A DNA stretch of 64,000 nt from Stomoxys calcitrans (Eukaryota; Arthropoda; Insecta; Diptera; Muscidae): contig NC_081554.1 in assembly GCF_963082655.1 (NCBI RefSeq), positions 64,012,602 to 64,076,601 of the forward strand, given 5' to 3'. The translations under genes and the position numbers were made by a program. The notes below the pieces were generated by a model. The model saw only the letters and a program-made list of their open reading frames with translations, was not told where the DNA came from and ran no database searches. Of this stretch, positions 31,719 through 42,621 are shown in pieces (position 1 is the stretch's first letter; every line of letters begins with the position of its first letter).

Positions 31719-32030
31719 ATGAAGGCCACCATACCGCAAAGGTTAGCATGTCCGCCTATGATGCTGAACGCCTGGGTTCAAATCCTGGCGAGACCATCAG
31801 AAAAAAATGTCAGCGGTGGTTTTCCTTTCCTAATGCTGGCAACATTTGTGAAGTACTATGCCATGTAAAACTTCTCTCCAAAGAGGTGTCGTACTGTGGC
31901 ACGCCGTTCGGACTCGGCTATAAAAAGGATGCCCCTTATTATTGAGCTTTAATTTGAATCGGACTACAGTCATTCATATGTGAGAAGTTTGCCCCTGTTT
32001 TTTAGTGGAATGTTCATGGGCAAAATTTGC
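31719..32030 (+). mobile_element. tRNA-derived SINE, copy 6
   Basis: Head AAGGCCACCATACCGCAAAGG (A box altered: TACCGCAAAGG), B box GGTTCAAATCC, full body, tail GGGCAAAATTTGC. AAGGGCG at 31708-31714 and 32031-32037 is the probable TSD. It splits the family c linker. Confidence 0.9.
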
Positions 32031-33300
32031 AAGGGCGAACTGAGTAAGGCCCAGAAAAAATCCTGGGTGGAATTCGGCAGCTCCGTGGAGGATGCATCTG
32101 AGGCCTCTAGGCTAAGTAAGATTCTGTCCTCTAGGCCTTTTACGTTTTCCACACATTCCGAGAATGTGTGGAAAATGTCTAGTGAAGAAACGCTAGAACT
32201 ACTCGTTGATACACATTTCGCGTGAAATTATCCAACCGACAACGTGGAGCCAGAAGAGGTTGTCACTGATATGCAATCGTAGGAGCTTATTAGGGAGATT
32301 GTGTCTGAGTAAAAAAACCTTTGGGCGATAGAAAGTTTCAACTCCTTTAAATCGCCAGGCTCTGATAAGATATCACCGGATGAATTACAAGCTGTGTCTG
32401 ATAGACTGATTCCCTGGCTTAGGCTGATATACTCTGCTTGTATCAGAATGTCATATATACCTGTGGAATGGAGGGGGACACGAAGGTAATTTTCATTCCG
32501 AAAGCAGAAAAACCTTACCACACGAAGGCAAAAGTTTACGTCCTGTTAGTCTGTCATCCTTTATGCTGAAGACTCTTAAGAGGTTGATAGAAACATACCT
32601 TAAGTCAGAGATCCTTGGAGATCACCGCCGCTGTCGAGACACGGCATGCAAAAGCAAATCCACTGAAACACTTCACGACCTAGTCGGCTACATAGAGGGT
32701 TCTCTCGCTGTCAAGGAATATACAATGGTAACATTTCTTGACATTGAAGGTGTTTTCAAAAATGTAAAGCCGTCGTCAATCATGAAAGATTTGGAGTTTA
32801 TAGGCATCATCTCTACCGTAAGAAATTTTATCAATAACTTATTTACTAAAAGATGCATTACGGCAGGTTTGGGATCTGTGGATCTAAAAAGATGGGTCAG
32901 CAGAGGAACACCTCAAGGAGGTGTACTGTCTCCTCTACTTTGGAATGTATTTTATTGTCTCTGGAAAAACAGGCGTTAAAGTGGTCGCATATGCTATAAT
33001 AAGGTGGCTTTTGTGATTAGGGGAACATTTTTCACTCTCTACGTACGACAGCGAAGTGGGCTACCGAAAGTGGTCTTGGTGTAAATCCATCCAAAACAGA
33101 AGTAGTTCTTTTGAACAGGAGATACAAGTAACAGACAGTGGTACCTGTCTACTTGGGAATGTTCCATTAACAGAAAGCGCAAAATCCCTGGGTATTTTGC
33201 TGCATAAGAAATTAAACTTCAAATCAAACATTTTGGAGAGGCCAAGAAAGCAGTTCGATGTTTCAGTCATTACACATAGCTCGAGCCGAGCGCTCCATTC
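32031..33300 (+). pseudogene. Reverse transcriptase, family c
   Basis: KAQKKSWVEFGSSVEDASEA, then VWKMSSEETLELLVDTHFA and a stop, then IESFNSFKSPGSDKISPDEL, then a frame change to LKTLKRLIETYLKSEILGD. Motif A is VTFLDIEGVFKNVKPSS (D kept). Motif B is SRGTPQGGVLSPLLWNV, intact. Motif C is destroyed: VVAYAIIRWL stands where YADD is expected. The thumb remnant is GNVPLTESAKSLGILLHKKL. At least five frame breaks. It runs into DD41D transposase sequence at about 33304. Confidence 0.8.
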
Positions 33301-33702
33301 ATTAAACGACGAAGCTCATTTTTCGCTCAATGGGTAAATAAATAAGAAGAATTGTCGATTTGTGAGTGAAGATCAGCCAGAAGCATTGCAAGAGCTACCA
33401 ATGCATCCCGAAAAAGTCACAGTTTGGTGCGGTTTATGGGCTGGTGGCATCATTGGACCGTACTTCTTCAAAGATGATGCGAATCCTAACGTAAATGAGA
33501 ATGGTGAGCGCTATCGTGGGATAATATTCAACTTTTTTTTGGCCTAATATGCATAAGCATGATTTGCATGACATGTGATTTGAACAAGATTGTGCCACAT
33601 GCCACACACAGCATGCGTAACAATGGATTTATTGAGAGTCTAGTTCGGTGAACATTTCATTTAACATTAGGATCCGGTCAATTCGCCGCCTACACCGTGC
33701 TA

Positions 33703-34631
33703 TTGGGTTGCCCAAAAAGTAATAATATAGTTTACAAATTTTTTCAACGGCTTGTGACTCTGTAATTGCATTCTTTCTTCTGTCAGTTATCAGCTGTTAC
33801 TTTTTAGCTTGCTTTAGAAAAAAGTGCGCGAAATTTTGTTAACATTTGTTTGTTTGGCGTCAATTTTAATATGGGTACCACATGTATTGAAAGAAATTCA
33901 TTTAACAAACCGAATCAACGCTTGTGATATGCACCTTAAACGCAATGAATTCGATCCGTTTTTAAAACGAATCATAACTGGAGATGACAAATGGATTGTT
34001 TATAACAACGTTAGTCGAAAACGATCATGGTCCAAGCATGGTGAACCAGCTCAAACCACTTCAAAGGCTGATATCCACCAAACGGAGGTTATGCTGTCTG
34101 TTTGGTGGGATTGGAAGGGTGTGGTATATTTTGGGCTGCTTCCAAGGAACCAAACGATTAATTCGGATGTTTACTGTCAACAATTGGACAAATTGAATAC
34201 AGCCATCAAGGAGAAGCGACCAGAATTGGTCAATCGTAAAGGTGCCATATTCCACCAGGACAACGCTAGACCGCACACAACTTTGGTCACTCGCCAAAAA
34301 CTGAGTGAGCTTGGCTGGGAACTTTTGATGCATCCACCATATAACCCTGACCTTGCACCATCAGACTACCATTTATTTCGATCTTTGCAGAACTCCTTAA
34401 ATGGTACAACTTTAGGCAATGATGAGGCTATAAAATCGCACTTGGTTCAGTTTTTTTGCAGATAAAGGCCAAAAGTTCTGTGAGCGTGGAATTCTAAATT
34501 TGCCAGGAAGATGGCAAAAGGTTATCGAACAAAATGGCAATTATATATTTGATTAAAGTTCATTCTAAATTTTATTAAAAATGCATTTACTTTCTTTTAA
34601 AAAATCCGCAATTACTTTTTAGGCAACCCAA
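33703..34631 (+). mobile_element. Mariner element (irritans-type), internally deleted, TA-flanked
   Basis: TTGGGTTGCCCAAAAAGTAA at the left and AATTACTTTTTAGGCAACCCAA at the right form inverted terminal repeats, with TA at 33701-33702 and 34632-34633. It is 929 bp long, against about 1.3 kb for an intact mariner. The ends are the same as those of the MITEs at 43903, 59140 and 8797. It was inserted into the DD41D element. Confidence 0.9.
33824..34556 (+). pseudogene. Mariner transposase, N-terminus deleted, one late frameshift
   Basis: The catalytic domain is almost complete: WVPHVL, then ITGDDKWIVYNN (first Asp), SVWWDWKGVVYFGLLP, HQDNARPHT (second Asp) and HPPYNPDLAPSDYHLFRSLQ (third Asp), giving the D,D34D layout of mariner. 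The 213-codon frame ends at 34465 because of an extra T in the T-run at 34451-34457. Beyond it the proper C-terminus continues out of frame to a stop at 34554-34556. The DNA-binding half (roughly the first 110-130 residues of a ~345-residue family) is deleted. It therefore keeps catalytic residues but cannot make a normal transposase. Closest subfamily by motif appears to be irritans. Confidence 0.9.
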
Positions 34632-34904
34632 TATTTAATGCTTTTAGAATATTTTTGTAGGGCTATGTTGAAGCTAATGCCTATACAGACAAGCCTGCAT
34701 CAATTAACGCATTGAAAGCCAACATTGAAGCATTTATTCATGATATACCGGCCAAAATGTTGCAGAGAGTATGACAAAATTGGACTAAGCTGATGGACCA
34801 ATTGAGGTGCAGCCACGGTTAACATTTGCACGGTCATGCATTTTTCTGAATTTAATGTTTTTTTTTAAACCTTTCTATTGCTCATGAAAAATCACTCTTT
34901 ACAT

Positions 34905-35455
34905 GTACTTTTATACGGACGGTACCAAACCATGTGGGCTTCGGAGTGTCGAGAAAGTCACCCGACCACTATATTGTGTATCAAGAGGAAATCCTTGCAA
35001 TTATCGAAATAATGAAATGACTAAGATATAATGTCATAACGATGATTGGCATAAATATCTTCTCAGACAGCCAGGCAGTCATTATATATTCGGGAAACAT
35101 ATTTCTGATCCCTTGGATGTAGCAATACTCCGAACGAGATGGCTGAACAGTTCAAAAGTCACTTGCTCTGGGTGCAGGGCCATAAAGATATTCCAGGGAA
35201 TTGCATAGAAAACGAACTTAGCTACCTTACACATTCCAGGGGATCTGAATTCTCCAGTGGAATATTTGGCGCAGCGACATTCCGAAGGGAATCAGTTAAT
35301 AGACGATACCAATTTGGAGGCTTTGAACGATCCAAGATTATATGGTCGAATCTTAACATAAAGAAGTCAAACACTTTGTTCGTTGGCAAGAACAGATTAA
35401 AAGTTTGAAAGGTTTCTTCAGAACCTGCCCCCACTGGCAGAAAGAAAAGTTCCAT
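34905..35455 (+). pseudogene. RNase H domain of family c, right of the DD41D insertion
   Basis: LYTDGTKPCGL (first Asp kept), a broken stretch, FSDSQAVIIYS (second Asp kept, different frame), then SHLLWVQGHKDIPGNCIENE (the 'WV.GH..I.GN..AD.LA' end, with the last Asp region altered to ENELS). The D-E-D-D order is recognisable across three frames. It is homologous to 6405-6720. Its collinear position after the RT shows that the DD41D element was inserted into this LINE copy. Confidence 0.7.
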
Positions 35456-35467
35456 TTCAAGTTCTTA

Positions 35468-36247
35468 TTTTTTACCCGCCACCATAAAGTGACCCCACTA
35501 AATTCGTTCTTCCATTTCTAACACATCGAAATTATGTCTAAGACCCCATAAAGTATATATTCTTGATCGTCATGACAATTTAAGTCGATCTAGTCAAGAC
35601 CATCAGTTTGCCTATCAGTCTGTCCGGAGTAAAGCTAGGCGCTTGAAATTTTGCACAAGTACTTCTTATTAGTGTGGGTCGATTGAAATTGTAAATGGGC
35701 CAAATCGAATCATATTTTGAAAAATCTGATATATATAAACCGATTACACTTCTTGAGCTTCTAGAGGGCGCAATGCTTGTCAGATTTGGCTGAAATTTTA
35801 CCGTTAAGGTGTTCTGACTTCCACGCGCGGTGTCAATAATAGTTGAAATAGATACATAAGCTGATATAGCTTCCATATAAACCGATCTTCCGTTTGCACT
35901 TCTTGAGCCCCTACAGAGCCCAAACATTATCCGATTTGGCTGAAATTTGCACATATAATTTTGGTATGACTTCCAATAACTGTGCCAAGTACCGACTAAA
36001 TCAGTTCATAACCTTATATAGGCACCATATAAACCGATCTCCCAATTTCATTTTCTGAGCTTTTGGAGGGCTCTATTAGTACTTATTAGATTTGCCTGAA
36101 ATTTGCGAGGTGGTATTTTTCTGACTTCTAACATTCCGGAAAAGTACGGTTCTTATAGGTCTATAACTTGATATAGCTCTTACATATTTGAAAAGTCATT
36201 CACAGGCGATCCATTGTGGAGGATATAACTTAACACGCTTTTTTTCC
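35468..36247 (-). repeat. Family A element, copy 8 (diverged, both ends)
   Basis: Terminal hairpin degenerated to ACCCGCCACCATAAAGTGAC, core with TATATATTCTTGATCGTC, shortened TGCCTATCAGTCTGTCCGG tract, about three monomers, and left end CGATCCATTGTGGAGG...TTAACACGC. Confidence 0.75.
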
Positions 36248-36956
36248 TGAGGACTTATCTGAATTAACTATTGTGAACTTCAGCGCTTAGAACAAGAAGG
36301 CACCTTTCTTCTGCTGTTTCTTTTGACTCAATCAGGACTTTATACGACTCTCTAAGACCCCCAGTAAAGTAAGAATTAATGAATTCAAATTGTATTAAGG
36401 CCCTTTCTAAGGGCCTCCGAACTTCCATTCGCCATTTACCCACCCACAGTGTCTTCAGTTTTCTTTGCCTTAACCGAAATTTGGTCATTTCAATTCTTTT
36501 GTGCTATACTGCTCGAGGGCGCTAAGCCATTATCTCCATTTATAACATTTGAAATGTAATGCCTCTTAGGAGAAATGGAAAATCCAACATAAGTGTGTAA
36601 ATATAAAAAAAAAACGCACGTATGTTTGCCTTTCGTTCCATGTGTTCCATTTTCACGATAATATGGGAGGGTATGCTTTGTTATCCACAGGCTATGGTTT
36701 GCATGATAAGTTTTTGATGTAGGGATTAATCAGATACCAAGAAGATTTTAAACAAAAGAAAGGGTTCTTAAATATTTTCATACATGGGATATCATACCTT
36801 AAACTTGTTGGGGTGGACAGGATCCAGTTTAACAGCATTTTATATTCACACTTGGCCATAGTACTAGTAATTAGCTGAAAGTAAAGGAAAAATAAGTTAA
36901 AAAGTAGTTGAAAGGATAATACACACATTTGTATACATTTGCATAATAAAAAGAGG
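36248..36956. other. Unique sequence, no gene recognised
   Basis: Frames of 74-78 codons on minus lack any recognisable motif. One A-run at 36604-36614. Confidence 0.5.
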
Positions 36957-37788
36957 AAGTAAAAGCGTGCTAAGTGCAGCAGGGCTGAATCTTATATACC
37001 CTCCACCATGGATTGCACTTGTCAAGTTCTTTGCCTGGTATCTCTTTATAGGCAAACAAGGGATAATGAATAAGAATTGCTATGCCATTGGAGCTATATC
37101 TGGTTTTGGACCGATTCGGGGCATATTTGGTATCGAGTTTGCAGAGTATAGTAGAAGTCATTGTGCAAACTTTCAGCCAAATCGGATGAGAATTGCCCCC
37201 CTGTAGGCTCAAGAAATAAAATCGGGAGATCGGTGTATAAGGGAGCTTTATCATGTTATAGACCTATTCAGACCATATTTGGCACATATGTTGAAGGTCA
37301 TTGCAAAATTTTAGCTAAATCAAACAAGAATAGTGACCTCTAGGGGCCTAAAAAGTGCAATCGGAAGATCGGTTGGTATGGGAGCTATATAAGGTTTTAA
37401 ACCGAATCAAATCATATTTGGCATACATATCAGAGGTCAAAGGAAGAAGTCTCTGTGCAAACTTTCAGCCAAATCGGATAAGAACTACGCCCTCTATAGG
37501 GTCAAGAAATATAATCGGTAGATAGGTTTATATGTGATCTATTGATATACATCCCAATTCGGACCGTATTAAGCCCTTTAGAGGGGCTAAAAGTACAAGC
37601 GGGAGATCGGTTTATATATGCTCTATTGACAAAGATCCCATTAAAACCATATGCACCAATTCGAATTATAACATCTTTATATTTGTTGAATGTCATAGAA
37701 AACGTTACAGTACAAGCTTTCCACCAAGTTGGATAAGAATTGACCCGACTAGAGGCTCAAGAAGTCTCTCTGTTTAAGGATTAGACAC
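36957..37788 (+). repeat. Family A element, copy 9, right end missing
   Basis: Left end AAGTAAAAGCGTGCTAAGTG with a mutated palindrome (GCAGCAGGGCTGAA), ATATACCCTCCACCATGGAT, then four diverged monomers. It stops before the core and tetranucleotide block. Confidence 0.75.
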
Positions 37789-37792
37789 TTTT

Positions 37793-37828
37793 TTTATGCC
37801 CACTACCGAACGATGGGGGTATATTCAT
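37793..37828 (-). repeat. Family B end fragment (hairpin only)
   Basis: ATGCCCACTACCGAACGATGGGGGTATATTCATTAT is cut short here to its key parts: CCCACTACCGAACG and GATGGGGGTATA form the B-type terminal hairpin. It joins directly to family C. Confidence 0.6.
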
Positions 37829-38276
37829 TATATCGTACACCACTACTGTGGTACAGGGTATTATAACTTCGCGCATTTATTTGTAACATTCAGAAGGAAG
37901 AGAGAGAGAGCAATTGATAAGTATACCGATCGACTCAGAATCACTTTCTGATTCTGAGTCCGTCTGTCTGTCCTTCTGTGTTTCCGTGTTAATTTGTGCA
38001 CAAAGTACAAGTCGCAGTTTTCATCCGATCCCCCTTAAAATTTGGTACAGGCCTTTGTCTTTTGGTCAAGAGATAAAGCCTATTGAAATTGAAAAGAAAA
38101 TCGGTTCAGATATGGATATAGCTCCAATATATATGTTCGTCCGATTTGCAGTAATAATGCAATGAAATGGTCATTTGTTAACCGATTCTCCCGAAATTTG
38201 GCAAAAAGGATTTTCTCTAGACTCTCAACATTGCTGGTGAATTTCATAGACATCAGTTCAGATTTACATATAGCTG

Positions 38277-38384
<108 letters not shown>

Positions 38385-38900
38385 CCCGATTTTAACTTCT
38401 AAAATCACAGCAAGCGCATGTATTGACCAAACTAGCCAAAACTTAGCACAGCGCTTTCCTTGACGACTAGCACAATATCTGAGAAGTTTGCTCTAAATCG
38501 GATCAGATTTATATAAAGCTCCCATATATATGTTTGTCCGATTTTGAGAAATATTGCAATAAAGTGCCCATTAGTTAACCGATTCTCTCTAAATTTGGCA
38601 GGATGAATTTTCTTATGACTCTCATTATTACTAGTGAGTTTCATAGAAATCGGTTCAGATTTGTATATAGCTGCCATATATGTATATCGATCGATTTTCA
38701 CTTCAAGAGCCACTGCAAGCGCATTTAGTGACGAATCTTGCCAATATTTGGCACAACGCTTTCCTCGGCGACTACCACAATATCTGAGAACTTTGCTCGG
38801 AATCGGAATCAGAATTAGATAATGCATATTTTGTAATAATGTTGTCATTTGTCAACCGTACCTACTACAGTTTGAACATATTTCCTCAAAATTTGATACG

Positions 38901-39060
38901 GATTGTTTAGTAACCCAATTGAAAACATCCGCCGAGGTCCATCACAATTGGTTCAGTATTGGATATAGCTCCCACAATGGGATTGTTTAGTAACCCATTT
39001 GAAAAAATCCGCCGAGGTCCATCACAATTGGTTCAGTATTGGATTTAGCTCCCACATTGT
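38901..39060. repeat. 80-bp direct tandem duplication inside family C
   Basis: GATTGTTTAGTAACCCA begins at 38901 and again at 38981; the units differ at four or five bases (AATTGAAAACATCC/TTTGAAAAAATCC). Confidence 0.9.
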
Positions 39061-39128
39061 GCTTATAGGTTAGGTGAAGGGTATTATACAGTCGACACCG
39101 CCCCCCATCTGCCTTTGCTTACTGGTCT

Positions 39129-40189
39129 TTCATTCCGTTTGCAACACATCGAAATAACCATTCCTGACCCTATACATTGATCGCAGTAAAAATCTAAGAC
39201 GATTTAGCCATGTCCGAATGTTCGTCTGTCCGTCCGTTTATCTGTTGAAATCACGCTACAGTCATAAAAAATAGAGATATGGTGCTGAAACTTTGCAAAG
39301 GTTCTTTTTTAGTCCATAGGCAGGTTCGAAGATGGGTTATTTCGTGCCATATCTTGATATGGCCCCCATATATACCGATCTGCCGATTTAAGGTCTTAGG
39401 CCTATTAAAGAAACATTTATTGTCCGATTTCTCAGAAATTTAGTATAACGACATCCCTGTTCAATACGACCTAGATCGGTCCAGATTTCGATGTAGCCAC
39501 CATATGTACCGATCACCCGATTTAAAGTTTTAGGCCCACAAAAGACCCAAATTTATTAATCGATTTCGATGCTAGTCAGCACAATGAGTTCTCAATTCAT
39601 ACAGAGTATGGTCAACATCCGGCTATATTTCGAAATTGCTGCATTATATACCGATCTTGCGATTTAAGTTTTTGGGATCATAAAAGCACGCTTATTACTC
39701 GATTTCGCTGAAATTTGAGACAACGAGCTCTTCGACATTCGTGTTCAATATGGCCCAGAACGGTCTATATTTAGATATAGCTGCGATATAGACCGATCTT
39801 CCGATTTAAAGCCATGGACCTTTAAAGGCAAGTCTATTGCCCGATTTCGCTAAAATTGGTACAGTGAGCCATATTAAGTCCTTCGACATTCTTGCCCTAT
39901 ATGGCTCAGATCGGTCTATATTTGGGTATAGCTACCATATACATATACCGATTTCCTGATTTAAGTTCTTAGGTCCAAGAGAGATGCATTTTTAACCGAT
40001 GAATTTGGTAGAAAGAGCTGTATTAGACCCTTACAGGGCCTGAATATGGAGGAGATAGGACTATATTTAGATGTAGCTGCTATGGGTTCATAAATGATGC
40101 ATTTTTCACCGCGTTATGATGAAAGGTGGTTAATAAAATATCTGTGGTGGTGGATATCCAAAAATCGGCCCGGCCGAAATCAATGACTT
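39129..40189 (-). repeat. Family B element, copy 3 (outer hairpin of the right end missing)
   Basis: Begins inside the B right end (ATTCCGTTTGCAACACATCG), core, GTTCGTCTGTCCGTCCG tract, unique GATTTCAACAG-type block in reverse, about six monomers, and left end GGTGGTGGATATCCAAAAAT with CGGCCCGGCCG. It abuts family A copy 10. Confidence 0.8.
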
Positions 40190-41369
40190 TTATATACCCT
40201 CCACCATAGGATGGGGGTATAATAAATTCGTCATTCTGTTTGTAGCTCCTTGAAATATTCGTCTCAGACCCCATAAAGTATATATATTCTTGATCGTTAT
40301 GACATTTTATGTCCATTTAGCCAAGTCCGTCCGCCTGTCCGTCCGACCGCCCATCCGTCTGTCTGTCGAAAGCACGCTAACTTTTAAAGGAGTAAAGCTA
40401 GCCGCTTGAAATTTTTCACAAATACTTCTTATAGGTGTAGGTCGGTTGGGATTGTAAATGGGTCATATTGGTCTATGTTTTGATATAGCTGCCATTTAAA
40501 CCGATCCTAAGTCTTGACTTCTTGAGGCTCTGGAAGGCGCAACTCGTCCGATTTGAATAAAATTTCGCACGTGGTGCTATGGTATCATTTCCAACAACTG
40601 CGGTTCAAATCGGTCCATGTTTTAATATAGCTGCCATATAAGCCGATCTTGGGTCTTGACTTCTGGAGCCTCTAGAGTGCGCAATTCTTATCCGATTGGA
40701 ATGAAATTTTGCACGACGTGTTTTGTTATGATATCCAACAACTTTGCCAAGTATGGTTTAAATCGGTTGATAACCTGATATAGCTGTAATATAAACCGAT
40801 CTTGGGTCTTGACTTCTTGAGCCTCTAGAGGGCGCAATTCCTATCCGATTTGAATGAATATTTGCGCGAAGTATTTTATTATGATATCCAACAACTGCGC
40901 CAAGTATGGTTCAAATCGGTCCATAACCTGATATAGCTGCCATATAAACCGATCTGGGATCTTGACTTCTTGAACCTCTAGAGGGCGCAATTCTCATCCG
41001 ATTTGACAGAAATACATGTACAAGGACTTCTCTCATGACCTTCAATATACGTATCTTATATGGTCTGAATCGATCAATAGCTTGATGCAGCTCCCATATA
41101 AACCGATCTCCCGGTTTTGCTTCTTGAGTCCCTACAAGGCGCAATTCTTATCCGAATGAACTGAAATATTACACAATGACTTCAACAATGTTCATTTATG
41201 GTCCGAATTAGACTATAACTTGATATAGCTTCAATAGCATAACAGTTTTTATTCAATATTCTTTATTTGCCTAAAAAGAGATACCGCGCATAGAACTCGA
41301 CTAATGCGATCCAGGGGTGGAGGGTATATAAGATTCGGCCCGGCCGAACTTAGCACGCTCTTACTTGTT
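40190..41369 (-). repeat. Family A element, copy 10, complete
   Basis: TATACCCTCCACCATAGGAT hairpin, core with TATATATTCTTGATCGTTAT, GTCCGTCCGCCTGTCCGTCC tract, five monomers, left end CAGGGGTGGAGGGTATATAA, TTCGGCCCGGCCGAA and CTTACTTGTT. Family B sequence lies on both sides. Confidence 0.9.
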
Positions 41370-41727
41370 AGTCTATAGGCAGGTGGGAAGATGGGCTATA
41401 TTGGGACTATATCTTGATATAGCCCCCATATAACCGTTCAGCAGATTTAAGGTCTTAGGCCCATTAAAGATGTATTGTCCGATTTCGCAGAAATTTGGTA
41501 TAACGATTTGTGTTAGGCTCCACGACATTCCTGTTCATTACGGCCTAGATTGGTTCAGATTGGGATGTAGCTGACATATTTACCGATCACCAGACTTAAG
41601 GTTTTACACCCATAAAAGGTGAATTTATTAACCAATTTCGCTGAAATTTGACATATTTAGTTTAATTAGGCCCGCTAATATCCGAAAAAAAATGGTTAGA
41701 TCGGACTATATTGCCTCTTATCGGCAA

Positions 41728-41780
41728 AAGACATTGGCAGATCGGTCTATATGGTATATAGACCGATCTGCCAATGTCTT
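41728..41780. repeat. Perfect 25-bp-arm palindrome with 3-nt loop
   Basis: Left arm 41728-41752 (AAGACATTGGCAGATCGGTC then TATAT) is the exact inverse of 41756-41780; the loop is GGT. The arms contain the GATCGGTCTATAT core of the B monomer. Confidence 0.97.
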
Positions 41781-41844
41781 ATTCCTATAGCAGGCATATT
41801 TTTCACCCGACTTCACTGAAATTTGGAACAATGAGTTGCACCAA

Positions 41845-42155
41845 ATCCACCGTAGCGCGGAGGTTAGCTTGTCCGCCTATGATGCTGAACACCTGGGTTC
41901 AAATCCTGGCGAGACCATCAGAAAAAATTTTCAGCGGTGGCTATCCCCTGTTAATGCTGGCAACATTTCTGAGGTACTATGCCATGTAAAACTTCTCTCC
42001 AAAGAGATGTCGCACTGCGGCACGCCGTTCGGAGTCGGCTACAAACAGGAGGCCCCTTCTCATTGAGCATAAACTTGAATCGGACTGCACTCATTGATAG
42101 GTGAGAAGTATGCCCCTATTCCTTAGTGGAATGTTCATGGGCAAAACTTGCAACT
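41845..42155 (+). mobile_element. tRNA-derived SINE, copy 7, with 13-bp TSD
   Basis: Perfect TGAGTTGCACCAA at 41832-41844 and 42156-42168. Head CCACCGTAGCGCGGAGGTTA, B box GGTTCAAATCC, full body, tail GGGCAAAACTTGCAACT. Inserted into a family B monomer. Confidence 0.95.
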
Positions 42156-42621
42156 TGAGTTGCACCAAGACTCCCAACATCTGTCCCGAATATGGTCCAG
42201 ATAGGGTTTTATTTAAATATAGTTGCCATAGAGAGGGATCTTCACCTTGAGGATCTACAGATCCGATTTCGCTGAACATTGAAACAGTGAGCTGCTTTAA
42301 GATTCCCAACATCCAACCCAAATAGGGTTTAGATTGGACCGTATTTAGTTATAGCTGTCATATAGATCGAACATCCGATTTAGAGCTTAGTCACCTAAAC
42401 GGCGCATTTATTACCCGATTTCGCTGAAATTCGGAACTGTTACTTGTGTAGAGCTTCTCGGTACCTGAACCAAATATGATTAAGATCGGCATATATTTGG
42501 ATACTAATATGGAGAAAGTAGTGTTATAATAAATATGACTATGGTGGTGTGAATCAAAAGTTCAGCACGGTCGAACTTTATGCGTTTTTACTTGCCGGAT
42601 ATAATAAAGCATATAAGCCAA

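Larger units (their letters stand above)
33304..34900 (+). mobile_element. DD41D (rosa-type) element, 5' truncated, split by a mariner
   Basis: Plus strand: NDEAHFSLNG and a stop, then SEDQPEALQELPMHPEKVTV and WCGLWAGGIIGPYFFKDDAN. Then EQDCATCHTH (second Asp kept), and after the mariner TYRQACIN-like and NWTKLMDQLRCS-type remnants in broken frames. The right end is AAAAATCACTCTT plus TA at 34900-34901. The left third, including the terminal repeat and DNA-binding domain, is missing. The nested mariner lies exactly between the second and third catalytic aspartates. Confidence 0.75.
30010..35455 (+). mobile_element. R1/LOA-type retrotransposon (family c), broken, with three nested elements
   Basis: Plus-strand order is 5' leader (30010-30960), endonuclease C-half (31020-31440), linker (31540-31714), SINE, RT (32031-33300), DD41D element holding a mariner (33304-34900), RNase H (34905-35455). 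Domains remain collinear, so this is one decayed copy rather than separate fragments. Motifs resemble, but differ from, family b. Boundaries are approximate and the 3' end is not identified. Confidence 0.7.
41370..42594 (-). repeat. Family B element, copy 4, right end missing, SINE-split
   Basis: Starts inside B (GTCTATAGGCAGGTGGGAAG), five or so diverged monomers, then left end GGTGGTGTGAATCAAAAGTT with TTCAGCACGGTCGAAC and TTTTTACTTG. The SINE occupies 41845-42155. Confidence 0.75.

Noticed and set aside
33824..34465. Functional mariner transposase
   Set aside because: The DNA-binding half is deleted and the C-terminus is frameshifted in a T-run, although the catalytic aspartates remain.
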